NCBI GenBank assembly: GCA_012840245.1 | Contig: DULR01000069.1 | Span: forward strand, 1-40,200 | Direction of reading: 5' to 3' | DNA: 40,200 nt | Source of the DNA: Clostridiaceae bacterium | GTDB taxonomy: Bacteria; Bacillota; Clostridia; DSM-8532 | Shown here: piece after piece, positions 16,300 to 25,315 of the stretch | Layout of the letters: every line of letters starts with the position of its first letter | Position numbering within the stretch: position 1 is the first letter of the stretch | Notes under the pieces: model-generated | The model's database searches: none | What the model was told of the DNA's origin: nothing | Seen by the model: only the letters and a program-made list of their open reading frames with translations | Program-made: the position numbers and the translations under genes

Positions 16300-17476
16300 T
16301 TTCTTGAATCTTGAAGACAGTTATCTTTTTTCACTGATAGCGAAAAAGGTCAATGAATATAAACAAAACAATCCTGACAAAGAAATCATACGACTTGGAA
16401 TAGGAGATGTAACGCTTCCTCTTGTTCCAGCAGTGACTGATGCCATGAAAAAGGCAACTGCAGAAATGGAAAAGACTGATACCTTCAAGGGTTATGGCGA
16501 GGAGCAGGGATATGGCTTTTTAAGAAGAGCTGTCTGCGGTTACTATGAGAAAAAGGGCGTTTCTCTGGATGAGAACGAAGTCTTCATAAGCGACGGCGCA
16601 AAAAGCGATCTGGGCAATATCCTTGATATTTTTGACACAGACAATACGGTCCTTATTCCTGATCCGGTTTACCCTGTGTATGTGGATACCAATATCATGG
16701 CCGGAAGAAAGATCACATTCCTTATCGGCAATGAGGGTAACGATTTTCTGCCGCTGCCTGATGAGAAAACAGAAGGAGATATAGTATATATCTGCTCGCC
16801 GAACAATCCCACAGGAGCTGTTTATACAAAGGAACAGCTCAAACTCTGGGTTGACTGGGCGATTGAAAAGGACGCGGTGATTTTGTTCGACAGCGCATAT
16901 GAAGCATTCATTCGGGATGAAAACCTTCCTACAAGCATTTATCAGGTCCCCGGTGCGAAAAAGTGCGCCATAGAGTTCTGTTCACTGTCCAAAACAGCTG
17001 GCTTTACAGGTACCCGCTGCGGTTATACTGTTGTGCCAAATGAGCTTGTTAGAGAGAATACTTCGCTCAACAAGCTTTGGTTAAGGCGCCAGTCGACCAA
17101 GTTCAACGGTGTTCCATACATAGTGCAAAGGGGAGCCGAAGCTGTATTTACCGAGCCAGGCTTGTCCCAGATAAGGGAGAGCATTAGTTATTATCTTAAT
17201 AACGCAAAAATAATAACTGAAACTATGAAAGAACTTGGCATCTGGTTCACAGGAGGGACCAACTCACCTTATATATGGCTTAAGTGCCCTGAAAAAATGT
17301 CATCGTGGGAGTTCTTTGACTTGCTCCTGAATAAGTACAATATAGTCGGAACTCCGGGAGTCGGATTCGGGAAACAGGGCGAGGGCTTCTTCCGCCTGAC
17401 CGCCTTTGGAAATACAGACAATGTGAAAAAAGCCATGGACAGGATGCGTCAGACTTCCCTTGTTATGCCATCCTGA
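16283..17476 (+). CDS. dapL: LL-diaminopimelate aminotransferase
   Basis: This PLP enzyme converts tetrahydrodipicolinate directly to LL-diaminopimelate with glutamate as amino donor. The 397 residues fit DapL (about 400-410). Key segments are [11 protein letters not shown], the ring-stacking region [42 protein letters not shown] and the PLP-lysine site [12 protein letters not shown] with Lys237. GGAGG is seven bases before the ATG inside the end of pyrG. Glutamate is supplied by the upstream synthase cluster. The last residues (MPS) and the stop codon come from a dispersed repeat copy, so the native C-terminus may have been replaced. Confidence 0.94.
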   Translation: MKINSNFLNLEDSYLFSLIAKKVNEYKQNNPDKEIIRLGIGDVTLPLVPAVTDAMKKATAEMEKTDTFKGYGEEQGYGFLRRAVCGYYEKKGVSLDENEVFISDGAKSDLGNILDIFDTDNTVLIPDPVYPVYVDTNIMAGRKITFLIGNEGNDFLPLPDEKTEGDIVYICSPNNPTGAVYTKEQLKLWVDWAIEKDAVILFDSAYEAFIRDENLPTSIYQVPGAKKCAIEFCSLSKTAGFTGTRCGYTVVPNELVRENTSLNKLWLRRQSTKFNGVPYIVQRGAEAVFTEPGLSQIRESISYYLNNAKIITETMKELGIWFTGGTNSPYIWLKCPEKMSSWEFFDLLLNKYNIVGTPGVGFGKQGEGFFRLTAFGNTDNVKKAMDRMRQTSLVMPS

Positions 17477-17599
17477 GCGAAGCGAAGAAACCTTGCACCC
17501 GTCTTTATTACGTCATTTTGAGCAAATCTAAGGCAGCAGCCCGGCACTAATGCTGTTCTACAGTTGTTGTGTCATCCTGAGCGAAGCAAAGAATCTTTG
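17466..17599 (+). repeat. Three copies of the CTGAGCGAAGCGAAGAATCT repeat between dapL and asnB
   Basis: Copies lie at 17466-17494 (closest to consensus, overlapping the dapL stop), 17511-17529 (CGTCATTTTGAGCAAATCT, shortened) and 17570-17599 (TGTCATCCTGAGCGAAGC...AATCTTT). All are in the same orientation. Between them is CAGCCCGGCACTAATGCTG, which resembles the hairpin at 13770-13792. Confidence 0.75.
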
Positions 17600-17634
17600 T
17601 CAGTGCATTTGTAAACATTTCACCACTGTTCGCA

Positions 17635-17699
17635 TATAAAATAATAATGTGAACAAAGGCGTTCACCGGTTGTGTTTTGCATTATCCGGTGACGCCTTT
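17635..17699 (+). promoter_or_regulatory. asnB -10 box and leader: hexaloop hairpin nested in a long stem
   Basis: TATAAA at 17635-17640 is a likely -10 box; a convincing -35 box is missing (TAAACA at 17612-17617 is weak). Two bases after the expected start, GTGAAC (17649-17654) and GTTCAC (17661-17666) close the hexaloop AAAGGC with six perfect pairs. The alternative fold pairs 17655-17669 with CCGGTGACGCCTTT (17686-17699), with one bulged T. The hairpin sequence GTGAACAAAGGCGTTCA is identical to that before the glutamate synthase genes. The long stem is followed by AATGTTATATG, not by a T run. Confidence 0.7.
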
Positions 17700-17723
17700 A
17701 ATGTTATATGAAGAGGTGCTGAT

Positions 17724-19562
17724 ATGTGCGGAATAGCGGGCTTTTGCAATTATAAAATCGACTATGTCAATAACAGGGAGCTTTGGCTCAATACCATTAT
17801 CGATATGAGAAAATCATTAGCCCATCGCGGGAATGACGATTCAGGAGAATACCTTGCAAACCATGTCGGGCTTGGCCATGCCCGCCTGTCCATACGGGAT
17901 CTCTTAAACGGGAAGCAGCCTATAATACGGGTCATCGGAGACTCGGAATATGTTATTGTTTATAACGGAGAGATCTACAATACCGAAGAACTGGTACCCG
18001 AGCTGAAAAATGCTGGATTCATATTTGAAACCACGACCGATACCGAGGTCATACTTTACGCTTACATTCATCACGGAATTGATTTCGTCAACAGGCTTAA
18101 CGGGATATTTGCCTTCGCCATATGGGACGAAGCGGCAGAAAGGCTGGTTTTATACCGCGACCGGCTGGGTGTGAAACCGCTGTTTTATGCAATAAAGGAC
18201 GATACTCTCGTATTCGGCTCGGAAATCAAGGCTCTTTTCGGTTTTCCCGGCATTAAGCCTGGAATCGATATGAACAGCTACAGAGAGATTTTCGGCATAG
18301 GTCCTGCCCGCACGTCAGGGAATGGTGTGTTCAGGGGTATAAACGAAGTAAAGCCAGGATATTACGCAGTTTTTGACAGGGACGGCTTCAAAAGCATCCG
18401 CTACTGGGATATTGAGCTTAAGATCCACAGGGACAGCTATCAGGAAACAGTGGAAAAGGTATCATTTCTGGTTCGTGATGCAGTCAGAAGACAAATGGTT
18501 TCCGATGTACCGGTCTGCAGCTTCCTGTCAGGAGGGATCGACTCAAGCATCGTGACTGCGGTGGCTTCCGATTTCCTGGATGAAAGAGGGGCAAGGCTCA
18601 ATACTTTTTCATTCGATTTCAAGGACAACAGCCTGTATTTCAGATCGAACGCCTTCCAGCCCGAGCGTGACAGACCTTTTGTGGATATAATGCTTGAAAA
18701 CTACAGCCTGAACCACACTTATCTCGAATGCGATGAAAGCATGCTGGCCGATCTTCTTTATACTGCAGTGGATGCCAAGGATCTGCCCGGCATGGCCGAC
18801 ATCGACGCTTCACTTCTGTATTTCTGTTCACTTGTCAAAAGAAGTAATAAAGTCGCACTGACGGGCGAGTGCGCAGACGAGATATTCGGCGGTTATCCAT
18901 GGTTCTACAGAGAGGATCTGTTCTGGTCCGACGGATTTCCATGGTCCAATGATGTAAAGGCAAGGACGCTGCTTTTGTCAGATGATTTTATCAAAGAACT
19001 CGATCTGAAGGATTATATACATGCCAGGTATACCGAATCACTCAGCGAAGCTCCCTGTATGGAAAGTGAAAGCCTGATCGAAAGAAGACGCAAAGATATA
19101 GCATATCTCAACATAAAATGGTTCATGCAGACATTGCTGGACAGAATGGACAGAGCCAGTATGTATTCCGGGCTTGAAGCGAGAGTGCCCTTTGCCGATC
19201 ACAGGATCGTCGAGTATGTCTTCAATGTGCCATGGGAGATGAAATACAGGGAAGGCATTGAAAAATCCCTTTTAAGGGAAGCCTGCAGGGATCTTCTGCC
19301 CGAAAGACTTTTGCTTCGCAAAAAAAGTCCTTATCCGAAGACATATAATCCGAATTATGAGCATCTGCTGGCTCAGAGGTTCTCGGATATAATAAATAAC
19401 CCCAATTCGCCCATCATGTCCTTTACTGACAGGGAAAAAGCACTTGCCTTCATGAAGGCTCCAGCCGAATACGGAAAGCCGTGGTTCGGCCAGTTGATGG
19501 CTGCCCCACAGCTTATGGCCTACATGATACAGGTCAATTACTGGCTGGAAAAATACTTATAA
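17724..19562 (+). CDS. asnB: Glutamine-hydrolysing asparagine synthetase B
   Basis: The enzyme makes asparagine from aspartate with glutamine as nitrogen donor and ATP. Its 612 residues are typical. Cys2 (MCGIAGF) is the N-terminal nucleophile of the class II glutaminase domain, which continues with AHRGNDDSGEY, LGHARLSI and VYNGEIYN. The synthetase domain has the ATP pyrophosphatase loop SGGIDSS (269-275), the GECADEIFGGYPWF segment and the C-terminal DRMDRASMYSGLEARVPF motif. GAGGTG is five bases before the ATG. It is expressed alone from its own leader and followed by a large palindrome. Confidence 0.96.
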   Translation: MCGIAGFCNYKIDYVNNRELWLNTIIDMRKSLAHRGNDDSGEYLANHVGLGHARLSIRDLLNGKQPIIRVIGDSEYVIVYNGEIYNTEELVPELKNAGFIFETTTDTEVILYAYIHHGIDFVNRLNGIFAFAIWDEAAERLVLYRDRLGVKPLFYAIKDDTLVFGSEIKALFGFPGIKPGIDMNSYREIFGIGPARTSGNGVFRGINEVKPGYYAVFDRDGFKSIRYWDIELKIHRDSYQETVEKVSFLVRDAVRRQMVSDVPVCSFLSGGIDSSIVTAVASDFLDERGARLNTFSFDFKDNSLYFRSNAFQPERDRPFVDIMLENYSLNHTYLECDESMLADLLYTAVDAKDLPGMADIDASLLYFCSLVKRSNKVALTGECADEIFGGYPWFYREDLFWSDGFPWSNDVKARTLLLSDDFIKELDLKDYIHARYTESLSEAPCMESESLIERRRKDIAYLNIKWFMQTLLDRMDRASMYSGLEARVPFADHRIVEYVFNVPWEMKYREGIEKSLLREACRDLLPERLLLRKKSPYPKTYNPNYEHLLAQRFSDIINNPNSPIMSFTDREKALAFMKAPAEYGKPWFGQLMAAPQLMAYMIQVNYWLEKYL

Positions 19563-19566
19563 GTAT

Positions 19567-19642
19567 GAGTTTTGGGGACTGAGTTTAGGGGACGGAGGAT
19601 TTTACTCATTTTTTTGAGTAAAATCCTCCGTCCCCTAAACTC
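19567..19642. repeat. Palindromic GGGGACGG element with a perfect 28-bp inverted repeat
   Basis: Arms 19581-19608 and 19615-19642 are exact reverse complements around a loop of six T. The arm opens GAGTTTAGGGGACGG. A shorter direct copy (GAGTTTTGGGGACT) precedes it at 19567-19580. It starts a few bases after the asnB stop and could serve as its terminator or protect the mRNA end. The family resembles REP-like palindromes common in Clostridia; no transposase is nearby. Confidence 0.85.
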
Positions 19643-19964
19643 ATTTATACTTGACAAAAACGGCTCGATTAAATGCAAAAGGATTTCAAAAAACGCAGAT
19701 TCATATCAGTTTACAACAGAAAGCGTTCTCTTATAGCATACGCTATTTATAATAGATGTTTACATATATGATATAAAAAATACAGGGCTTGGGCCCTATT
19801 CTTTTTCTCGCTGCCGGTATCTGGGGTCATGTTTTAAAATACCATGTTATACCATAGCTTATTTATCAAAGAAGATGATCAGTTTTTATGGTACAATGTA
19901 GGATGAGCAAAATAGCTTTATTTAAGCCCGTTTTTTTATTTAAAGTATTTGCAGAAAGGATAGT
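19643..19964 (+). promoter_or_regulatory. Gene-free stretch with an extended -10 promoter for the acyltransferase gene
   Basis: The best signal is TGGTACAAT, an extended -10 element with TACAAT at 19892-19897; no good -35 box precedes it. AGGGC/GCCCT (19782-19795) followed by ATTCTTTTTCT is a small terminator-like hairpin. I see no open frame with a ribosome binding site here. Confidence 0.35.
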
Positions 19965-21122
19965 ATGAAAAAACAAAGGATTTCAGAACTGGATCTTTTC
20001 AGAACGGTCGCATTTATGGCAGTTGCGCTGCAGCATGTTCTTGGAGCATATCAAAGGACTGATATATCAGGATGGGAATCGGCAGTTATTTCAGTCCTTT
20101 TTCTGGCAACCAAGTTTGCTGTGCCCGCCTTTGTTTTTGCATCCGGGATAGTCCTTTTTTACAATTACTACGAAAGAATTGATTACCTGAAGTTTATAGT
20201 GAAAAGGGTCAGAGAGATCCTCGTTCCCTATATTCTTTGGTCAGCTTTGTACTATATTTATTACACCCCCCAGGATAACCGCAACGCTGGAGGGTACATA
20301 AGAGCTCTCCTTCTAGGGGAGGGGGGTTATCATCTATGGTACATAATCATGATTTTTCAGTTTTATCTGCTTTTCCCCGTTTACATAGCAGTATTCAAAA
20401 AAACAGAAAAGCATTTTGCCATAAAGGGACGTGTTGTGATCTTTTGCATCTTTGCCGCCTTGTATTCAGCATATATCTTACTACCTTCGTATTTGCTTCC
20501 ATATGGCATAGTTAAGCCGCAGAACCCGGTCATAAAGTTCCTGTTTGCCGATTACATCACAAGAAATTCGATCTCATATGTTTTTTATTTCGTGCTTGGC
20601 GGAGTAGTCGCTTTGAATCTGGAACAGACCAGAATGTTGCTCAAAAAGCATTCTGTGATCATTATTTCGGCTTTTGCCGTCAGCTTTGCTTTGCTTGAGC
20701 TTTTATATTACAAAAAAGGATTTTCAGGCGGCAAGATCAGTCTGGCTTATCCGTCATTCTTTAAACCTCATTATTTTTTACTAACGGTTTTGTGTATTTT
20801 TAGTCTGTATCGGCTTGCTATGGCAGATTGGGTGCAAAAAAGCCGGTCGTCCTGTGTTTTCAAATTCATCGGGGATCATTCATACCAGGCATATTTGGCT
20901 CATGCCTATGCAATCAACATAGTTGCAGGATTGATATACAGATCCGGGATATCCTTCAGGCCTGTCGTCTATGGACTTATTTTTCTTGGCTGTATAACAG
21001 TATCATTATGTATGGCTTTTTTGTTCCGGTTTATAAAAATACAGGGGAGAGCTGTTATAGCTGTTATATCGGGGATAATAAGAAAGCGTGCATCACAGAT
21101 TGCAGAAAAACTGAACCCATGA
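19965..21122 (+). CDS. Membrane acyltransferase, acyltransferase 3 family
   Basis: This 385-residue integral membrane protein begins MKKQRISELDLFRTVAFMAVALQH, with the arginine and histidine positions typical of acyltransferase 3 proteins that O-acylate cell-surface sugars or peptidoglycan. About ten hydrophobic segments follow, for example FAVPAFVFASGIVLFYNYY, LWYIIMIFQFYLLFPVYIAVF and GLIFLGCITVSLCMAFLFRF. The substrate cannot be told. AGAAAGGA is upstream of the ATG. It stands alone on the plus strand and converges with the next minus-strand gene across a shared terminator. Unlike its neighbours it has no link to nitrogen metabolism. Confidence 0.85.
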   Translation: MKKQRISELDLFRTVAFMAVALQHVLGAYQRTDISGWESAVISVLFLATKFAVPAFVFASGIVLFYNYYERIDYLKFIVKRVREILVPYILWSALYYIYYTPQDNRNAGGYIRALLLGEGGYHLWYIIMIFQFYLLFPVYIAVFKKTEKHFAIKGRVVIFCIFAALYSAYILLPSYLLPYGIVKPQNPVIKFLFADYITRNSISYVFYFVLGGVVALNLEQTRMLLKKHSVIIISAFAVSFALLELLYYKKGFSGGKISLAYPSFFKPHYFLLTVLCIFSLYRLAMADWVQKSRSSCVFKFIGDHSYQAYLAHAYAINIVAGLIYRSGISFRPVVYGLIFLGCITVSLCMAFLFRFIKIQGRAVIAVISGIIRKRASQIAEKLNP

Positions 21123-21127
21123 AAAAA

Positions 21128-21154
21128 CAGGAACAGTTAAAATCACCATTCCTG
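21128..21154. terminator. Bidirectional terminator between the acyltransferase and the cysteine-rich redox gene
   Basis: CAGGAA (21128-21133) pairs with TTCCTG (21149-21154). The plus strand is followed by CTTTT and the minus strand by six T. The loop is long (15 bases). Confidence 0.6.
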
Positions 21155-21175
21155 CTTTTCAGTCATTGGCCTTAT

Positions 21176-21640
21176 TCAGCCTGTCATTTTTTCATTTTGC
21201 TCCGCAATTATCTCTTCAAGTATGGTAACTGCATCCTTTATAAATTTCGGACACTTTTGCCTGAATATATCCGCCTGCTTTGCTGCTGCAACCTGTGCAT
21301 CATTGCTGAGGTCGTAATTAAGTAATTCAGAGCAGTTGATCGTTCCGTTGATTATTTTGAATCTTTTCGCGAACTCATTTGCCAGTGAATTAGTAAGTGC
21401 TTTTTTATGTACTTCATTTTTGTCGGAAGGGCCATAAATAGATCCCAGTACCATCAATGCGCCGGATACGGCCCCGCAGACTTCGCCCAGATGGCTGATT
21501 CCCGCTCCAAAGGCGCAAGCTAATTTAGTTGCCTGTTCTTTGCTCAACCCTGATTCGTCGCAATAGGAAGTAAATACGGACTGCGCGCAATTCAAGCCGC
21601 TGTTGAAGCATTCTGACGCGTAAGTGATCTTATCGGCCAT
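21176..21640 (-). CDS. C_GCAxxG_C_C family redox protein
   Basis: The 154-residue protein shows the family signature: Cys11 and Cys18 in CFNSGLNCAQSVF, then SYCDES, CAFGAGISHLGEVCGAVSGALMVLG, NCSELL and a last cysteine in FRQKCPKF. The family is thought to be a redox-active or metal-binding protein related to split-Soret cytochromes; no heme CxxCH motif is present. Its role is unknown. AGGAGGG lies seven bases before the ATG, and the gene has its own promoter. It stands alone, divergent from pflB. Confidence 0.85.
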   Translation of the reverse strand: MADKITYASECFNSGLNCAQSVFTSYCDESGLSKEQATKLACAFGAGISHLGEVCGAVSGALMVLGSIYGPSDKNEVHKKALTNSLANEFAKRFKIINGTINCSELLNYDLSNDAQVAAAKQADIFRQKCPKFIKDAVTILEEIIAEQNEKMTG

Positions 21641-21669
21641 AAAATCGCCCTCCTGATATATAATGAAAA

Positions 21670-21698
21670 ATTATACATTATTAAGAATATATATGCAA
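21670..21698 (-). promoter_or_regulatory. Predicted promoter of the C_GCAxxG_C_C gene
   Basis: On the minus strand TTGCAT (plus 21693-21698), a 17-base spacer and TATAAT (plus 21670-21675) precede the gene by about 30 bases. Confidence 0.6.
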
Positions 21699-21794
21699 TC
21701 TAAATATTTTAAGGACGGAAACTAATTGATATTAAGCACAAATAGCATTCTCTGACCAGATAAAAGATGATTGAAAATGCTGAACATGAATAGG

Positions 21795-21858
21795 TTGAAA
21801 ATGGATTCGATTTAGGTTATAATATAAGTGTAAATTGTATACATAATACATTATACAA
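21795..21858 (+). promoter_or_regulatory. pflB promoter with an operator-like inverted repeat
   Basis: TTGAAA (21795-21800), 17 bases and TATAAT (21818-21823) form a strong promoter. Just past the expected start, TTGTATA (21835-21841) and TATACAA (21852-21858) form a perfect inverted repeat with ten bases between arms. Its position would let a bound repressor block transcription. It is not the standard Rex site (TTGT...ACAA with a six- to eight-base core), though the outer TTGT/ACAA ends are shared. Confidence 0.6.
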
Positions 21859-21935
21859 AATTGCGCAAGCCTGTATTGGCAAGTATTTCAGTAGCTGCAA
21901 TGATGTATGAATACAATGAGAATGGAGGGTATTAT

Positions 21936-24155
21936 ATGATGAACAGTTTAAAAGCAGGAAAATGGAACGATCAGATAGATGTAAGAGACTTTATACAGAA
22001 AAACTACACACCCTACGATGGCGATGACAGCTTTCTTGCCAGCACGACCCAAAAGACAACAGGGCTATGGAACAAGGTTAAGGAGCTAATGGAAAGGGAG
22101 CGAAAAAACGGAGGGATACTGGATATTGACACGCATACCATTTCAACAATCACATCCCATAAACCCGGATATATTGATAAGGAAAATGAAGTGATCGTCG
22201 GGCTTCAGACAGACGAACCCCTGAAGAGAGCCATCATGCCCTTTGGCGGAATAAGAATGGTTAGGTCATCTCTTAAAGCATATAACAGGCCTATGGATCC
22301 TGAGGTCGAGAAGGTATTCAAATACAGAAAAACTCATAATGACGGTGTATTTGACGCATATACCGAGGAAATGAAGAAAGCAAGACATACAGGCATCATA
22401 ACGGGGCTTCCTGACGCATACGGCAGAGGAAGGATAATAGGAGATTATCGCAGGGTACCGCTTTACGGAGTGGATTTTCTGATCGAAAAGAAAAAGGAAG
22501 CGCTCAACAACTATGTGTTCGACATTATGAATTCACCGGTTATAAGGCAGCGCGAGGAATTGAGCGAGCAGATAAGAGCTCTTGGAGAGCTTAAGGAAAT
22601 GGCTGCAAGCTATGGCTTCGACATAAGCAGGCCGGCACAGGATACAAAAGAAGCCGTGCAGTGGCTGTATTTCGCATACCTTGCCGCTGTCAAGGAGCAA
22701 AACGGTGCCGCAATGAGCCTGGGTAGAGTATCCACATTCCTTGATATTTATTCAGAGAGGGATCTGGCAGAAGGAAGGTATACCGAAGAAGAGATCCAGG
22801 AGATCATAGATCATTTCGTCATGAAGCTGAGGATGGTAAGGTTCTTAAGAACGCCTGCATATGATGAGCTTTTCTCGGGTGATCCCACATGGGTGACAGA
22901 ATCTCTTGGCGGCATCGGTGTTGACGGAAGGCATATGGTAACAAAAATGACCTACAGGTTCCTGCATACACTGACAAACCTTGGACCCGCTCCTGAACCC
23001 AACATGACGGTCCTGTGGTCTCCAAGGCTTCCTGAGAACTTCAAGAGGTTCTGTGCGAAGCTTTCCATAGAGACATCTTCCATCCAATACGAAAATGACG
23101 ACCTTATGAGGGAAAAATTCGGAGACGACTATGGTATCGCATGCTGCGTATCAGCCATGAGGATCGGCAAGCAGATGCAGTTCTTCGGAGCCAGAGCGAA
23201 CCTTGCAAAGGCTCTGCTGTATGCCATAAACGGCGGAGTGGATGAAATATACGGAGAGCAGGTCGGACCTGCCTTTGCGCCAATAACAGGTGAATATCTT
23301 GATTATGATGAAGTGATGAAAAGGTTCGATGACACTCTTGACTGGCTTTCAAAGCTCTATATCAACACGCTCAACATCATTCATTACATGCATGACAAGT
23401 ACTGCTACGAAAGAATAGAGATGGCGCTGCACGACGAGGACATATTGAGGACATCTGCCTGCGGGATAGCAGGGCTTTCGGTTGTAGTGGATTCGCTTTC
23501 AGCCATCAAATATGCCAAAGTAAGGCCGATAAGGAACGAAAAGGGGCTTGTGGTCGATTATGAGATAGAGGGAGATTTCCCCAAGTTCGGCAATAACGAT
23601 GACAGGGTGGATCAAATAGCCGTGGACCTGGTCAAAAACTTCATGAAAAAGCTGAGCAGGCATAAGACATACAGGAACAGCAAGCCTACCATGTCGATCC
23701 TGACCATAACTTCGAATGTTGTGTACGGAAAGAAGACAGGAAGCACTCCCGACGGTAGAAAGCTGGGCGAGCCGTTCGCTCCGGGAGCAAATCCCATGCA
23801 CAAGAGGGATACAAAAGGCTGCATCGCTTCAATGGCGTCTGTTGCAAAGCTTCCTTATGATTACAGCGAGGATGGGATCTCGTATACATTCTCGATAGTT
23901 CCGGGAGCACTGGGCAAGACAGCGGACGAAAGGACAGAAAACCTCATCAGCCTTATGGATGGATATTTCAGCGAGAGCGGTCATCACATCAATGTCAATG
24001 TACTGAACAAGGAAGTGCTGCTTGATGCCATGGAGCATCCGGAGCTGTATCCGCAGCTTACCATAAGGGTGTCCGGATATGCCGTCAATTTCATAAAGCT
24101 TACCAGAGAACAGCAGCTTGATGTCATAAACAGGACATTCCATGAGAGGTTTTGA
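21936..24155 (+). CDS. pflB: Formate C-acetyltransferase (pyruvate formate-lyase)
   Basis: This glycyl radical enzyme splits pyruvate with CoA into formate and acetyl-CoA in anaerobic cells. The start ATG at 21936 follows GGAGGG (21924-21929); an upstream in-frame codon at 21861 lacks a site and lies in the leader. The 739 residues are close to the usual 740-760. The active-site pair is Cys403-Cys404 in [18 protein letters not shown]. The radical glycine is Gly714 in RVSGYAVNF. Conserved PFL segments include [17 protein letters not shown] and [28 protein letters not shown]. The activase gene pflA follows after 330 bases filled with repeats. Confidence 0.97.
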   Translation: MMNSLKAGKWNDQIDVRDFIQKNYTPYDGDDSFLASTTQKTTGLWNKVKELMERERKNGGILDIDTHTISTITSHKPGYIDKENEVIVGLQTDEPLKRAIMPFGGIRMVRSSLKAYNRPMDPEVEKVFKYRKTHNDGVFDAYTEEMKKARHTGIITGLPDAYGRGRIIGDYRRVPLYGVDFLIEKKKEALNNYVFDIMNSPVIRQREELSEQIRALGELKEMAASYGFDISRPAQDTKEAVQWLYFAYLAAVKEQNGAAMSLGRVSTFLDIYSERDLAEGRYTEEEIQEIIDHFVMKLRMVRFLRTPAYDELFSGDPTWVTESLGGIGVDGRHMVTKMTYRFLHTLTNLGPAPEPNMTVLWSPRLPENFKRFCAKLSIETSSIQYENDDLMREKFGDDYGIACCVSAMRIGKQMQFFGARANLAKALLYAINGGVDEIYGEQVGPAFAPITGEYLDYDEVMKRFDDTLDWLSKLYINTLNIIHYMHDKYCYERIEMALHDEDILRTSACGIAGLSVVVDSLSAIKYAKVRPIRNEKGLVVDYEIEGDFPKFGNNDDRVDQIAVDLVKNFMKKLSRHKTYRNSKPTMSILTITSNVVYGKKTGSTPDGRKLGEPFAPGANPMHKRDTKGCIASMASVAKLPYDYSEDGISYTFSIVPGALGKTADERTENLISLMDGYFSESGHHINVNVLNKEVLLDAMEHPELYPQLTIRVSGYAVNFIKLTREQQLDVINRTFHERF

Positions 24156-24228
24156 TCCTTGAGCAATCAGACAATAGCTGTCTGTAAGTAATCAGAAACG
24201 GATTAAACCACAGAAAAAGTCCGGGTTT

Positions 24229-24380
24229 TGTCATTCTGAATGGAGCGAAGCGGAATGAAGAATCTAAAACCATCAAATTCAGGCGATAAGATTCTTCGCT
24301 TTGCTCAGAATGACATAGTAAATACTACGAAGCATATTGCCCTGTCATCCTGAACGGAACGAAGTGTAGTGAAGGATCTT
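24229..24380. repeat. Repeat cluster between pflB and pflA with an inverted pair
   Basis: Copy 1 (24229-24265, TGTCATTCTGAATGGAGCG...GAAGAATCT) and copy 2 (24289-24315, AGATTCTTCGCTTTGCTCAG..TGACA) are in opposite orientation and can pair into a stem. Copy 3 (24343-24380) is again in the forward orientation and diverged. The remaining bases of the 24156-24487 gap show no gene. The hairpin would separate pflB from pflA on a common transcript. Confidence 0.8.
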
Positions 24381-24487
24381 ATTCAGATTCTATATCAGGA
24401 TGAAAAGCGGTTACTTCATGCAAGTGTGGGAAGATATATACATTACCCAAGATATTATCAATGTTAGAGCGAAGGGGTGAACAGGAG

Positions 24488-25216
24488 ATGAAAGAACCGG
24501 AAGGGTATGTACATTCAATTGAGACACTCGGGACCCTTGACGGGCCGGGAATACGCTATATTATTTTTCTGCAGGGCTGTCCGCTGAGGTGCAAGTTCTG
24601 CCATAACCCTGATACATGGAAGACCAATAGCGGGAAAAAATATACAGTCAATGAACTGATCGAAGACATGCTGAAATACAGGAGCTTTATCAAAAAGGGA
24701 GGGATGACCCTTTCGGGAGGAGAGCCTCTCCTGCAGGCCGACTTTGCAGCAGCTCTGTTCAAAGAGTGCAAAAAGCACGGTATCCATACAGCGCTGGATA
24801 CATCTGGTGCAATACCCCTGAAAGTATGTAAACACGCAATAGATGAAGTCGATCTGGTTTTGCTTGACATCAAATCCATCGACGATATGAAATGTCGTGA
24901 CCTTACCGGAAAAGGAAACGAGGATGCTCTTAATCTTCTGGACTATCTTGAGAAAACCGGTAAAGAGGTATGGATACGGCATGTTGTTGTTCCGGGGATA
25001 ACCGAGAATTACGAAGATATCGAAAAAATGGCCCGATACCTTTCAAAATATACGGTCATAAGCCGTGTTGACGTCCTTCCGTTTCATAAAATGGGAGAAT
25101 ATAAATGGGAGCAGCTTGGCCTGAAATACGAACTGGGCGACACCCAGCCACCCGAAAAAGAATCGATAGAAAAAATAAAGAGCATATTCAGAGGATACAA
25201 ACTTAATGCAGTATAG
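24488..25216 (+). CDS. pflA: Pyruvate formate-lyase activating enzyme
   Basis: This radical SAM enzyme abstracts hydrogen from the glycine of PflB. ATG at 24488 is preceded by AAGGGGTGA with seven bases of spacing; the product has 242 residues, as expected. The cluster-binding CxxxCxxC motif is Cys31-Cys35-Cys38 in GCPLRCKFCHNPDTW. The SAM-binding GGE motif is in MTLSGGEPLLQ, and DTSGAIP and DLVLLDIKSID follow. FHKMGEYKWEQLG near the C-terminus is typical of PflA. The partner pflB lies directly upstream. Confidence 0.96.
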   Translation: MKEPEGYVHSIETLGTLDGPGIRYIIFLQGCPLRCKFCHNPDTWKTNSGKKYTVNELIEDMLKYRSFIKKGGMTLSGGEPLLQADFAAALFKECKKHGIHTALDTSGAIPLKVCKHAIDEVDLVLLDIKSIDDMKCRDLTGKGNEDALNLLDYLEKTGKEVWIRHVVVPGITENYEDIEKMARYLSKYTVISRVDVLPFHKMGEYKWEQLGLKYELGDTQPPEKESIEKIKSIFRGYKLNAV

Positions 25217-25315
25217 GATTTGAGGAAAAGACCGGGCAAGTTCAAATGCTGGAAAATATCAGTCCTTTTGATGTATACTATTCAGGTAAAATACATTGTA
25301 AAGGAGACCGACAGC

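Noticed and set aside
19782..19795. Small RNA gene ending in the AGGGC/GCCCT hairpin
   Set aside because: A possible -10 (TATAAA near 19774) is too close to the hairpin to leave a transcript body.
21861..21935. Longer N-terminus of PflB from 21861
   Set aside because: No ribosome binding site, and GGAGGG fits the ATG at 21936; family length also agrees with the shorter form.
24229..24380. CRISPR-like repeats between pflB and pflA
   Set aside because: Copies are diverged, in both orientations and irregularly spaced, with no spacer pattern; they belong to the dispersed repeat family.
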